Source: Amycolatopsis granulosa (GTDB lineage: Bacteria > Actinomycetota > Actinomycetes > Mycobacteriales > Pseudonocardiaceae). From it: 64,000 nt of DNA. The notes beneath the pieces are model-generated. The model had not been told where the DNA came from, ran no database searches, and saw only the letters and a program-made list of their open reading frames with translations. Below, piece by piece: positions 50,548 through 59,384 of this stretch (its first letter is position 1; the number at the start of each line of letters is the position of its first letter). The position numbers and the translations under genes were made by a program. The stretch spans positions 5,518,001 to 5,582,000 of the forward strand of contig NZ_JAANOV010000001.1 of assembly GCF_011758745.1 (NCBI RefSeq), read 5' to 3'.

Positions 50548-51525
50548 TTGTCGTTGGTGAACGCTGCGCACGGGCGCAGTGACAGCACCAGCGCTGTCGA
50601 CCCCGGAGGCGAGCGCCCGCGCGGTCTGCGGCGCGTGAGCCGGATCGCCGGCGCCTACGTCGCGCTGACCAAGCCACAGGTCATCGAGCTGCTGCTGGTC
50701 ACCACCATCCCGGCGATGTTCCTCGCCGCGCGCACGATCCCGTCGCCGTGGCTGATGCTGGCGACACTGGTCGGCGGCACCATGGCCGCGGGCAGCGCGA
50801 ACGCGTTGAACTGCGTGATCGACGCCGACATCGACAAGGTGATGAAGCGCACCAAGCGGCGCCCGCTGGTGCGCGACTCGGTGCCCCGGCGCAACGCGCT
50901 GGTGTTCGCCCTGGCGCTGGGGCTCGGGTCGTTCGCGATGCTGTACTTCACGGTGAACCTGCTGGCCGCTGTGCTGGCGATCGCCACGATCCTGTTCTAC
51001 ATCCTCGTGTACACGCTGGTGCTCAAGCGGCGCACGGCGCAGAACGTGGTGTGGGGCGGCGCCGCCGGGTGCATGCCGGTGGTGATCGGCTGGGCCGCGG
51101 TCACCGGCACCGTGCAGTGGCCGGCGTTCGTGATGTTCGCGGTCATCTTCTTCTGGACGCCCCCGCACACCTGGGCGCTGGCGATGAAGTACCGCGACGA
51201 CTACGAGCGCGCCGGCGTACCGATGCTGCCGGTGGTCGCCACCGCGGAGCACGTGGCCCGGCAGATCCTGATCTACTCGTGGGTCATGGTCGGCTGGACG
51301 CTGCTCCTGCTGCCCGCGACGAGCTGGCTGTACGCGGGCTTCGCGGTGCTGGCCGGGGCGTGGTTCCTCTTCTACGCGCACCGCCTGTACTCGGCGGTCC
51401 GGCGCGGGGTGGAGACCAAGCCGATGGCCCTGTTCCACCGGTCGAACACCTACCTGATGATCCTGTTCTGCGCGCTCGCGGTCGACTCGGCGATCGGGCT
51501 GCCCGCCCTCGGCCTGCCGTTCTGA
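50548..51525 (+). CDS. ctaB: Protoheme IX farnesyltransferase (heme o synthase)
   Basis: About 325 residues. A UbiA-family prenyltransferase with nine or so membrane helices. The substrate-binding Asp-rich motifs are [20 protein letters not shown] and the second loop [15 protein letters not shown]. It farnesylates heme b to heme o for aa3-type oxidases. The start is ambiguous: TTG 50548 has AGGGAG 5 nt upstream; GTG 50557 is the alternative. The upstream 97 in-frame codons are not family-like. Confidence 0.93.
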   Translation: MSLVNAAHGRSDSTSAVDPGGERPRGLRRVSRIAGAYVALTKPQVIELLLVTTIPAMFLAARTIPSPWLMLATLVGGTMAAGSANALNCVIDADIDKVMKRTKRRPLVRDSVPRRNALVFALALGLGSFAMLYFTVNLLAAVLAIATILFYILVYTLVLKRRTAQNVVWGGAAGCMPVVIGWAAVTGTVQWPAFVMFAVIFFWTPPHTWALAMKYRDDYERAGVPMLPVVATAEHVARQILIYSWVMVGWTLLLLPATSWLYAGFAVLAGAWFLFYAHRLYSAVRRGVETKPMALFHRSNTYLMILFCALAVDSAIGLPALGLPF

Positions 51526-51531
51526 CGCGGT

Positions 51532-51547
51532 CCGGGGAATTCCCCGG
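51532..51547 (+). terminator. Perfect 16-bp palindrome after ctaB
   Basis: CCGGGGAATTCCCCGG is fully self-complementary; as RNA it gives a 6-bp stem with an AAUU loop. It starts 7 nt after the ctaB stop and about 60 nt before helD. It could terminate ctaB or act as an operator for helD. There is no T-run. Confidence 0.4.
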
Positions 51548-51605
51548 CGCCGGTCTTCGTTGGCTTCCTGGCCGACTTGTCCCCGAAGCCGAAAGCAGGT
51601 TGCTC

Positions 51606-53879
51606 TTGTCCGTGGCTGAGGACCGGGAACCACACCGCACCACCGACCTTCAGCACGAGCAGGACTACGTGTCCATGCTCTACCGCCGGCTCGACGCCGA
51701 GCGGGCGACCACCGAGCGCCGCCTGGACCGGGCGCTGCGCTCGCACGGCGAAACCCCGCAGGAGAGCGCCGAGCGCGACGCGGCCACCAGCCTGCACCAC
51801 GAGCGCCTCGCGCAGCTCGGGTCCGTCGAGCAGGGCCTGTGCTTCGGCCGGCTCGACTTCCACGACGGCCACGCGCCCGCCTACATCGGGCGGATCGGGC
51901 TGTTCGACTCCGACGGCGACTACGAGCCGTTGCTGCTGGACTGGCGCGCCCCGGCCGCGCGGCCGTTCTACCTGGCCACCGCCGCCTCACCGGAGGGTGT
52001 GCGGCGGCGGCGGCACATCCGCACGCTCAGCCGCAAGGTCGTCGGTCTCGACGACGAGATCCTCGACCTGCGGGCCGCCGACGGGCAGCAGGCCGACCTC
52101 GGGCTGGCCGGCGAGGCCGCCCTGCTGGCGGCGCTGGAGCGCAAGCGCACGGGTGAGATGGGCGACATCGTCGCCACCATCCAGGCCGAGCAGGACGACA
52201 TCATCCGCGACGAGCTCGGTGGCGTCCTCGTCGTGCAGGGCGGGCCGGGCACCGGCAAGACCGCGGTCGCCCTGCACCGGGCGGCCTACCTGCTCTACAC
52301 CTATCGCCGGCAGCTCGCCTCGCGCGGCGTGCTCGTGATCGGCCCGAACAGCACCTTCCTGCGCTACATCGGCCAGGTCCTGCCGTCGCTGGGCGAGACC
52401 GGCGTGCTGCTGTCCACGATCGGGCAGCTGTTCCCCGGCGTCCGGGCGCGCGGCACGGACCGCCGCGAGGCCGCCGAGGTCAAGGGGCGCCCGGTCATGG
52501 TCGACGTGCTCGCCCGGGCCGTGGCCGACCGCCAGCGGGTGCCCGAGGACCGGTTCGCCGTCCAGTTCGACGACGACCTGCTGGTCCTGCGCCGCGAGGT
52601 CGTGGAGCGGGCGCGGGAGAAGGCCCGGCGCACCGGCCGGCCGCACAACGTGGCGCGCCGGGTGTTCGTCGAGGCCGTGCTCGACGCCCTGGTCGAGCGT
52701 GCCGCGGTCCGCATGGAGGTCGACCTGTTCGCCGGGGTGCCGGACATCCCGCTCGCCGCGGGGGAGACCGCCGGCGCGCAGGTGCTCGACGCGCGGGACC
52801 GGATGGAGATCCGCACCGAGCTCGCCGGGTCCGCCACGGTGGCGGCCGCGCTCGACGAGCTGTGGCCCAAGCTCACCCCGCAGCGCCTGCTGCGCGACCT
52901 GCTCGGCGACGCGGACCGCCTGCGGTCGGCGTCGCAGGGGCTGCTCTCCGACGCCGACCGGGCGGCGGTGCAGCGGCCTGCGCGCTCGCCCTGGACCCCG
53001 GCCGACGTGCCGCTGCTCGACGAGCTGGCCGAGCTGCTCGGGGAGGACGACGACGCGGAGCGCGCCGCCCGCGAGCGCCGGGAGCGCGAGGAACGCGCCT
53101 ACGCCGAGGGTGTGCTCGACATCATGGACCAGGACGAGGAAATCCTCGACGAGGACCAGATCCGCATCGCCGACGTCCTCGACGCCGAGCTGTTCGCCGA
53201 ACGGCAGGAGCGCCGCAGCCGGCTCACCGCCGCCCAGCGCGCCGCGCGCGATCGCACCTGGACGTTCGGGTACGTCATCGTCGACGAGGCGCAGGAGCTG
53301 TCCGCGATGGACTGGCGGCTGCTGGCGCGCCGCTGCCCGACCCGGTCGATGACCGTGGTCGGCGACGTCGCGCAGACCGGTGCGCCCGGTGGCGCGTCGT
53401 CCTGGCAGGAGATGCTCGGCCGTCACGTCGGCGACCGGTGGCGGCTGCGCGAGCTGACGGTCAACTACCGCACCCCGGTGGAGATCATGAACGTCGCCGC
53501 CGGGGCGCTCCGCGAGGTCGATCCGGACCTGCGGGTACCGACGTCGGTGCGCGAGACCGGAGTTGAACCGTGGCGCGCGCCCCTCGGCGAGCGGCCGCTC
53601 GCGTCCGTGGTGGACGACGAGGTGGCGGCGGCGGACGGCGGCACCGTCGCGGTGCTGGCCCCCGCGGCCCGGCTGGACGCGGTCCGGTCCGAATTGGACG
53701 GTCACGGCGAGGCGGTGTCGGTGCTCACCGTCGCCGAGGCCAAGGGCCTGGAGTTCGACGGCGTCGTGGTGCTCGCGCCGGAGGACATCGTGGCCGAGTC
53801 GCCCCGCGGCTGGAACGACCTCTACGTCGCCTGCACACGCGCCACGCAGCGCCTCGGGATTCTTTACACGGAGCGGTAA
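51606..53879 (+). CDS. helD: HelD-like RNA polymerase-associated helicase/translocase
   Basis: 757 residues from TTG 51606 (AGCAGG 7 nt upstream); GTG 51612 is the alternative. Long N-terminal coiled-coil arm (QDYVSMLYRRLDAERATTERRLDRAL), Walker A VVQGGPGTGKTAVALHRAAY, Walker B YVIVDEAQELSAMDW, then the C-terminal TVAEAKGLEFDGVVV and DLYVACTRAT. HelD proteins remove stalled RNA polymerase from DNA and some actinobacterial forms protect from rifampicin. Whether this copy does is not visible. It stands alone between ctaB and an FKBP gene. Confidence 0.9.
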   Translation: MSVAEDREPHRTTDLQHEQDYVSMLYRRLDAERATTERRLDRALRSHGETPQESAERDAATSLHHERLAQLGSVEQGLCFGRLDFHDGHAPAYIGRIGLFDSDGDYEPLLLDWRAPAARPFYLATAASPEGVRRRRHIRTLSRKVVGLDDEILDLRAADGQQADLGLAGEAALLAALERKRTGEMGDIVATIQAEQDDIIRDELGGVLVVQGGPGTGKTAVALHRAAYLLYTYRRQLASRGVLVIGPNSTFLRYIGQVLPSLGETGVLLSTIGQLFPGVRARGTDRREAAEVKGRPVMVDVLARAVADRQRVPEDRFAVQFDDDLLVLRREVVERAREKARRTGRPHNVARRVFVEAVLDALVERAAVRMEVDLFAGVPDIPLAAGETAGAQVLDARDRMEIRTELAGSATVAAALDELWPKLTPQRLLRDLLGDADRLRSASQGLLSDADRAAVQRPARSPWTPADVPLLDELAELLGEDDDAERAARERREREERAYAEGVLDIMDQDEEILDEDQIRIADVLDAELFAERQERRSRLTAAQRAARDRTWTFGYVIVDEAQELSAMDWRLLARRCPTRSMTVVGDVAQTGAPGGASSWQEMLGRHVGDRWRLRELTVNYRTPVEIMNVAAGALREVDPDLRVPTSVRETGVEPWRAPLGERPLASVVDDEVAAADGGTVAVLAPAARLDAVRSELDGHGEAVSVLTVAEAKGLEFDGVVVLAPEDIVAESPRGWNDLYVACTRATQRLGILYTER

Positions 53880-53909
53880 CCCGCGGAAACCGACTGGTCA
53901 GCGCCCGGT

Positions 53910-53915
53910 TAAGGT
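53910..53915 (+). promoter_or_regulatory. -10 box of leaderless FKBP gene
   Basis: TAAGGT lies 6 nt before ATG 53922, which lacks a Shine-Dalgarno. Fits the recurrent leaderless arrangement in this window. Confidence 0.5.
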
Positions 53916-53921
53916 GTCGCC

Positions 53922-54512
53922 ATGCGTAACGCTGGCAAGATCGTGCTCGCGGCAGCCGCCGCCCTCGCCGTCGCGGCCTGCTCTCCCGACCAGGAACCGT
54001 CGTCCGTCCCGCCCGGTGGCGGCCCGACCTACCCGGCGCCCGAGCCGGCGGCGGCGTCCACGAGCGCTTCGGCGGCCCACGGCACGAGCAGCAACGCCAC
54101 GCGCGAGTGCACCGCCGACGACATCACGGTGACCGGTGACGTCGGCGCCAAGCCGACGATCACGATCCCGGACACCTGCGCCGCGCCGACCAAGCTGGTG
54201 ACCAAGGATCTCAAGCCGGGCACCGGGGCCACCGCGCGCGCCGGCAGCACGCTGCAGATGAACTACGACCTGGTTACCTGGTCGGACAAGACCGACCAGC
54301 AGAACTCGTTCGGCTCGGCGCCGTTCTCGTTCGCGCTCGGCGCGGGCACCGCCATCCCCGGGTGGGACCAGGGCCTGGAGGGCATCAAGCAGGGCGGCCG
54401 CCGCCTGCTGGTCGTCCCGCCCAACCTCGGCTACGGCCCGCGCGGCAACGGCCCGATCAAGCCGAACGAGACGCTCGTCTTCGTCGTCGACGCCGTCCAG
54501 GTCGCCGGCTGA
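53922..54512 (+). CDS. FKBP-type peptidyl-prolyl isomerase lipoprotein
   Basis: 196 residues. The lipobox LAVAAC puts the lipidated Cys at position 20. A Pro/Ala/Ser/Thr-rich linker (about 21-60) follows, then an FKBP domain (about 88-195) with AGSTLQMNYDLVTW, FALGAGTAIPGWDQGLEG, GGRRLLVVPPNLGYG and ETLVFVVD. It probably assists folding of exported proteins at the outer face of the membrane. Confidence 0.9.
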   Translation: MRNAGKIVLAAAAALAVAACSPDQEPSSVPPGGGPTYPAPEPAAASTSASAAHGTSSNATRECTADDITVTGDVGAKPTITIPDTCAAPTKLVTKDLKPGTGATARAGSTLQMNYDLVTWSDKTDQQNSFGSAPFSFALGAGTAIPGWDQGLEGIKQGGRRLLVVPPNLGYGPRGNGPIKPNETLVFVVDAVQVAG

Positions 54513-54517
54513 CGCCG

Positions 54518-55279
54518 GTGGACGTCCGCGGTGCGGTCGCAGTGGTCACCGGTGCCTCCTCCGGCATCGGGGCCGCCACCGCGCTCCGGCTGCACGAGGC
54601 CGGTGCTCGCCTCGTGCTGCAGGGCCGCGACGGTGACCGGCTCGCCGCGATCGCCGACCGCACCGGCGCCGTCGCGATCCGCGCCGACTTCGCCGAGCCC
54701 GGCGCGGCCGAGGCGGCCGCGGAGGAGATCGCGCGGCGGGCGGAGCGGATCGACGTGCTCGTCAACAACGCCGGCCTGGGCTGGGCGGGGGCGGTGGCCG
54801 AGATGTCCGGTCCGGACGTACGGCGGTTGCTCGACGTGAACCTCGCCGCCCCGCTCGAACTGACCCGTGCGCTGCTGCCCCGGCTGCTGGCGCGGCCCCG
54901 CGCGGCGGTGGTCTTCGTCACCTCCATCGCGGGACGGACAGGGGTCGCGGGGGAGTGCGTCTACTCGGCGGCCAAGGCCGGGGTTGACGTGTTCGCGGAG
55001 AGCTTACGGCTCGAACTGGCCGGTACCGGGGTGCACGTCGGGGTCGTCGTGCCCGGGGTGGTGGACACCGCGTTCTTTGCCCGCCGCGGCCGCCCCTACC
55101 AGCGGCGGAGCCCGAAACCGGTCCCGGCGGCCACGGTCGCCGCCGCGGTGCTCGAAGCGGTCACCGCGGAGCGTGCGGAGCAGTACGTCCCGCGCTGGCT
55201 GCGGCTGCCGACAGTGGTGCGGGCGACGGTGCCTTCGGTGTACCGTGCACTGTCTGCCCGATTCGGGGGCTCGAGCTGA
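54518..55279 (+). CDS. Short-chain dehydrogenase/reductase
   Basis: 253 residues, classical SDR. Cofactor loop VTGASSGIGAAT, NNAGLGWAG, catalytic Ser in VTSIAG and Tyr-Lys in VYSAAKAG. The C-terminal part is short and ends LSARFGG, with PRWLRLPTVVRAT typical of lipid-related SDRs. Substrate unknown. GTG 54518 is 5 nt after the FKBP stop; no strong ribosome site. Confidence 0.85.
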   Translation: MDVRGAVAVVTGASSGIGAATALRLHEAGARLVLQGRDGDRLAAIADRTGAVAIRADFAEPGAAEAAAEEIARRAERIDVLVNNAGLGWAGAVAEMSGPDVRRLLDVNLAAPLELTRALLPRLLARPRAAVVFVTSIAGRTGVAGECVYSAAKAGVDVFAESLRLELAGTGVHVGVVVPGVVDTAFFARRGRPYQRRSPKPVPAATVAAAVLEAVTAERAEQYVPRWLRLPTVVRATVPSVYRALSARFGGSS

Positions 55280-55321
55280 GGCCCCGGAATCTTTCCGCCA
55301 CTGGAAGCGCTGACAAGTGAC

Positions 55322-56299
55322 GTGCTAGTCCCGGTCTTCCTCGGATTCGCCGCGGCATTCCTGTTCGCCGCGTCCGCCGCGCTGCAACGACGCGCGGTGA
55401 TCGAGGTTGCCGACAGCGACGTCGACGGTCGCGCCGCACGGCACCGGGTCCCCGTACTGTGGCTGATCCGCAAGCTGTTGCGCAAGAGGGTGTGGCTCGC
55501 CGGGTGGGCGACCAACCTGTTGGGATTTTTCAGCCAGGCCGCCGCGCTGCACTTCGGCTCGATCGCGCTCGTGCAGCCGCTGCTGGTCACCGAGCTGCTG
55601 TTCGCGCTGCCGATGGCCTCGGCCGCGATCCGGCGCTGGCCGCCGCTGCGGGACTGGCTGGCCGGGCTCGCCATCACCGGGGGCGTGGTGGTGTTCCTCG
55701 CGGTCGAGGGGGCCGCACCCCTGGACGGGCCGCCGGACCAGGGCCGCCTGCTGATCGCGGTGCTGATCGCCGCCGCCACCGTCGTCACCCTCGTCCAGGT
55801 CGCCCAGCACCGCGGCCCGCTCGTGCACAGCGCGCTCATCGCGGCCGCGGCCGGGATCTGCTACGCGATCAGCGCGGCCATGATGAAGGTGACCACCGAT
55901 CTGCTGTTGAACGAGGGTGTCGCTCACACCGCCATCACCTGGCCGGGTTACGTCCTCGCGCTGTCGACCCTGTCCGGGCTGCTGCTCGGCCAGCAGGCGT
56001 ACGGGTCGGGGTCGCTGTCCGCGGCGATCGCCGTCATGTCCATCGTCAACCCCGCCGCCAGCTATTTCCTGGGACTACTGGCGTTCAACGCGACCCTGGT
56101 GACCGAGCCCGGTCCGCTGGCCGCCACCGCCGGCGCCGCCGTGCTGCTCAGCCTCGGCGTGTTCGGGCTGGCGCACTCGCCGAGCGTCCAGGCCGAAGCG
56201 AGCCGGTCCGCCCAACGCGGGGTTTACCCCGGAGGTGATAGGTTCTCCGGAACCGTCCCCGCCCGGCGTCGTTCTTCGGACACCCTCGCACAGGAATAA
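55322..56299 (+). CDS. DMT-superfamily (EamA-like) transporter
   Basis: 325 residues with about nine membrane helices. N-terminal FLGFAAAFLFAASAALQRRAVIEV and the repeated drug/metabolite transporter pattern (GSIALVQPLLVTELLFALPM; AIAVMSIVNPAASYFLGLL). A cytoplasmic C-terminal tail of about 40 residues. Substrate unknown. GTG 55322; the upstream region has no good Shine-Dalgarno. Confidence 0.82.
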   Translation: MLVPVFLGFAAAFLFAASAALQRRAVIEVADSDVDGRAARHRVPVLWLIRKLLRKRVWLAGWATNLLGFFSQAAALHFGSIALVQPLLVTELLFALPMASAAIRRWPPLRDWLAGLAITGGVVVFLAVEGAAPLDGPPDQGRLLIAVLIAAATVVTLVQVAQHRGPLVHSALIAAAAGICYAISAAMMKVTTDLLLNEGVAHTAITWPGYVLALSTLSGLLLGQQAYGSGSLSAAIAVMSIVNPAASYFLGLLAFNATLVTEPGPLAATAGAAVLLSLGVFGLAHSPSVQAEASRSAQRGVYPGGDRFSGTVPARRRSSDTLAQE

Positions 56300-56409
56300 T
56301 TCAGGTTTCCGGCGCAGGTTTCGCCCGGGCGGGCAGTGGAACCCACAGAGCCTGTCGATGAGTGCGCTGCCCCCGCGCAGTCCAGGCAGACCCTTGGAGG
56401 CTGGAACCC

Positions 56410-57093
56410 GTGCACCACCGAGCGTCGTCCGGCGAGCGCCACCTGGTGATCGAAATCCCGCACCTGGGCAAAACGGTCAAGGACGCAGTCATCATGCTGC
56501 TCGAGACCGTCATCGTGCCGACCGTGCTGCTGGCGCTGCTGCTGCACATGGTCGGTCTCGTGCCGGCCTTGTGCGCGGTCATCGGCTGGAGCGCGTTCGT
56601 CATCGGCGCGCGACGGCTGATGAAGCGCGACCTGCCCCGCACGCTGCTGCTGTGCACCGCCATGCTGATCGGACGCGCCGCGGTCGCGCTGATCACGTCC
56701 AGCGCGGCGGTGTACGTGTTGCAACCGGTCCTCGGATCGGTGCTGATGTTCGTCATCTTCGTCGGCAGCGCGATGATCGGCCGGCCCATCACGGCCCGCC
56801 TGGCCAAGGACTTCGTGCGGCTGCCCGCGGAGCTGTTCAAGCACCGCACGGTGAACCGAGTGTTCGTCGAGGTGGCCCTGATGTGGGGCGGTTCGCGCCT
56901 CATCGACGCCGGGATGACCCTGGGTTTCCTGCACTGGGGCGTCGAGGCCGGCCTGATGTCGCGCGGCCTCCTCAGCGGCCTGCTGACCGCGCTCACCGTG
57001 GCGGTCTGCACCGCGCACGGCTGGCGCAAGCTCCGCCGCGACGGCGTGACGCTCCGCCTGGCCGGACGCAGCCCGGCCCCCGCCGCCGCCTGA
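56410..57093 (+). CDS. VC0807/DUF3159-like membrane protein
   Basis: 227 residues with five or so membrane segments and a central Arg/Lys loop (GRPITARLAKDFVRLPAELF). This pattern recalls the VC0807-type family of uncharacterised membrane proteins. GTG 56410 is chosen for GGAGG at 56396-56400, 9 nt upstream; GTG 56362 in frame is less likely. Followed by the 21-nt repeat array. Confidence 0.65.
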   Translation: MHHRASSGERHLVIEIPHLGKTVKDAVIMLLETVIVPTVLLALLLHMVGLVPALCAVIGWSAFVIGARRLMKRDLPRTLLLCTAMLIGRAAVALITSSAAVYVLQPVLGSVLMFVIFVGSAMIGRPITARLAKDFVRLPAELFKHRTVNRVFVEVALMWGGSRLIDAGMTLGFLHWGVEAGLMSRGLLSGLLTALTVAVCTAHGWRKLRRDGVTLRLAGRSPAPAAA

Positions 57094-57147
57094 CCCGCGG
57101 CCCTTCCTCTCCCGCACCCTCTCCACACCCGGCCCGCGCACGCAAAC

Positions 57148-57290
57148 CGCCCAACACGCCGCCGCGCTCGGCCAACACGCCGCGCGGACCGGCGAACACG
57201 GCGCCGCGGGCGGCGAACACGCGCGGGGTGGTGTGTTGGCCCCTCCGGGCGGTGTGTTGGCTGCTCATGGTGGTGGCTTGGCTGTTCCGG
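57148..57290 (+). repeat. 21-nt-phased intergenic repeat array with inverted second half
   Basis: Four 21-nt units at 57148, 57169, 57190 and 57211 each contain CCAACACG or CGAACACG. Three units in the opposite orientation at 57228, 57249 and 57270 contain GTGTGTTGG or the degenerate GTGGCTTGG. The whole is thus a head-to-head array that can fold into a large hairpin. 21 nt is two helical turns. A short relative lies after ggt (9131-9179). It occupies most of the 230-nt gap 57094-57323 and could be a terminator, a multi-site protein-binding element or a mobile intergenic repeat. Confidence 0.75.
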
Positions 57291-57320
57291 GCGGGTTCGC
57301 GGCGAGCGCCGTGACGGTGA

Positions 57321-57338
57321 ACCGTGATATATGACGGT
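57321..57338 (+). promoter_or_regulatory. AT-core imperfect palindrome before the PAP2-WS/DGAT gene
   Basis: ACCGT at 57321-57325 and ACGGT at 57334-57338 flank an ATATAT core, the only AT-rich tract nearby. It directly precedes GTG 57339. It could contain the -10 (TATATG) or bind a regulator. Confidence 0.35.
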
Positions 57339-59384
57339 GTGCTCACGGTCGGTTTCCGCTCCCGGTCCCCGGTGGTCGCGGATGGCCGCACGGCGGCCCT
57401 CCGGCGTCCGAGCTGGTGGGGTGAGCTGCTGCTCGGCCTCGCCGTGTTCGGCGTCTACCTGCTGGTCGAGGCGTTGCCGCTGCCCGATCGTGAGGCGCGG
57501 GCCCACGCCGGCGGCGAGGCGTTGCTGGCGTTCGAGCGGATGCTGCACCTCGACTTCGAGCTGCCGGTCAACCAGTGGCTCGCCGGGCAGGGCTGGCTCC
57601 GGGTCGCCGCCAACTACGAGTACGCGATCACCTACATCGTCAGCGCCCTCGTCCTGCTGATCTGGGTGCACGCCCGCTACCCGGCCCACTACCGGTCGGT
57701 GCGCACCAGTTTCGTCTGGCTCAACCTGTTCGCCCTCGCCTGTTTCTGGCTGTTCCCGGTCGCGCCGCCCCGGATGCTCCCGGGTGCCGGGTTCGTCGAC
57801 ACCGTCCGCCTGGGGCACACGTTCCTGTCCTGGGGCTCCCCGGCGTTGCAGGGCGCCAACCAGCTGGCCGCGATGCCGTCCCTGCACGTCGGCTGGGCGT
57901 TGTGGGTGTCGGTGGTCCTCGCGCGCATCAGCGGCGGCTGGATGGTGCAGATCGTCAGCGCGGTGCACGTGCTCGTCACGTTCGCGGTCATCATCGCCAC
58001 CGGCAACCACTACTGGGTGGATGCCGTCGGCGCCGCCGTGCTCATCGCCGCGGCGACCGGGCTCGCCCGGGTCGCCCGGCCGGTGGACCGGGTGCCCGCC
58101 TCCGACACGTTCTTCCTGCACGTGGAAACGCCCGCGTACCCGCAGCACGTGGGCGGTCTCATCATGCTGGACACCTCGGCCGACCCCGCCGGCCCGGCGG
58201 GTGCCTGGGTCCGGGCCGCGATCCGGGACAAGCTCGCCGACCTGCCCCGCTACACCCAGCGCCTGTCGGAGTACTCGCCCTGGCGGCGGCAGTACTGGGT
58301 GCCGCATCCCGATCTCGACTGGGACTGGCACGTTCCCGAGTTCGACCTCACCCGCCCGGACGGCACCCCCGGCGGCATGGGGGAGCTGCACAAGCTGGTC
58401 GCCCGGTTCCAGGGTGAACCCCTGCCGCGGGACCGGCCGCTGTGGCGGTTCGTGGTCGTGCGGGGTGTCGAGACGAACACCGCCGCGGTGATCTCGCTGG
58501 TGCACCACGCCGTCGCCGACGGCATCGGCACGATCAGCCTGATGCTCGACCTGTTCGACTCGCCGAGCCTGCTGGAGGGGCTCAACGAGACGACACGGCC
58601 CACGGTCCTGCAGAAGGTCGCCGCCGGGGCGGTGGGCCTGGCGCAGCTGGCCACCGACGGGCGGCCGAAGTCCCGGCTGCCGGCCCGGAACCCGCCGGAT
58701 CGCCGCTACGCCACCCTGCAGATCCCGCTCGACGACGTCCGCGAGCTGGCGCGCAAGCACGGCGTCCGGGTCACCGACCTGCTGCTGGGTGGGGTCGCGG
58801 GCGCACTGCGCCGGGTGGCGGTCACGCCGCTGCCCGAGTCGATGCTCACGTCGGTCACGCTGATGGCCGCCGAACCCCGGCCGGGCGCGGAGGGCAACGT
58901 CACCGCCGCGGTGATGGTCGACATCCCATTGGGGGACATGCCCGAGGCCGAGCGCCTCCGGCGGATCGCCAAGGCCACCCGACGGCTGCGCACCGGCACC
59001 CGGGTCGTCGCGTCCCGGTTCGTGCAGCACACGGTGGCCGGTCTGCTGCCTGCGTGCGTGCACGCCTGGTTCGCCCGGACTGTCTACAATGCACGGTTCT
59101 TCAACGGCACGGTGTCCAACATGCCCGGGGCGTCGTGGCAGGTGAATTTCCGGCATTTCCCGCTGCGCACCGCGTTCGCCATCATCCCGCTCGCACCGGG
59201 CACCCCGTTCACCATCGGCGTGCTCGGCTGGTACGGGTCGTTCTCCCTCAGTGCCACCGTGGACGCGGCGCTCGTGGACAGTGTGGACGAGTTGCTCGCC
59301 GCGTTCCGCGCGGTGCTGGCGGAACTGGACCGAGTCCTCACAGGTCGTCCGGTTCGGACCCGCCCCAGGCGAGGGCGAGCGTGA
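57339..59384 (+). CDS. Fusion of PAP2-type membrane phosphatase and wax ester synthase/DGAT
   Basis: 681 residues. Residues about 1-245 form six membrane helices with PAP2/Aur1-like motifs: FPVAPPRMLPG, MPSLHVGWALW and TGNHYWVDAVGA (catalytic His residues and Asp). Residues about 250-675 are WS/DGAT with the active-site HHxxxDG as His389-His390-Ala-Val-Ala-Asp394-Gly and the late FNGTVSNMPG. Phosphatidate dephosphorylation followed by acylation of diacylglycerol would give triacylglycerol in one protein. GTG 57339 is preferred; GTG 57324 lies in the palindrome. The 3' end overlaps the convergent pucR by 47 nt. Confidence 0.87.
   Translation: MLTVGFRSRSPVVADGRTAALRRPSWWGELLLGLAVFGVYLLVEALPLPDREARAHAGGEALLAFERMLHLDFELPVNQWLAGQGWLRVAANYEYAITYIVSALVLLIWVHARYPAHYRSVRTSFVWLNLFALACFWLFPVAPPRMLPGAGFVDTVRLGHTFLSWGSPALQGANQLAAMPSLHVGWALWVSVVLARISGGWMVQIVSAVHVLVTFAVIIATGNHYWVDAVGAAVLIAAATGLARVARPVDRVPASDTFFLHVETPAYPQHVGGLIMLDTSADPAGPAGAWVRAAIRDKLADLPRYTQRLSEYSPWRRQYWVPHPDLDWDWHVPEFDLTRPDGTPGGMGELHKLVARFQGEPLPRDRPLWRFVVVRGVETNTAAVISLVHHAVADGIGTISLMLDLFDSPSLLEGLNETTRPTVLQKVAAGAVGLAQLATDGRPKSRLPARNPPDRRYATLQIPLDDVRELARKHGVRVTDLLLGGVAGALRRVAVTPLPESMLTSVTLMAAEPRPGAEGNVTAAVMVDIPLGDMPEAERLRRIAKATRRLRTGTRVVASRFVQHTVAGLLPACVHAWFARTVYNARFFNGTVSNMPGASWQVNFRHFPLRTAFAIIPLAPGTPFTIGVLGWYGSFSLSATVDAALVDSVDELLAAFRAVLAELDRVLTGRPVRTRPRRGRA

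Noticed and set aside
51526-51605. Rifampicin-associated element controlling helD
   Set aside because: The only symmetrical element is CCGGGGAATTCCCCGG next to the ctaB stop. I cannot match it with confidence to the published element, so rifampicin control is not claimed.
57148-57290. CRISPR array
   Set aside because: Units are contiguous 21-nt near-repeats without spacers, and half are inverted. No cas genes are present.
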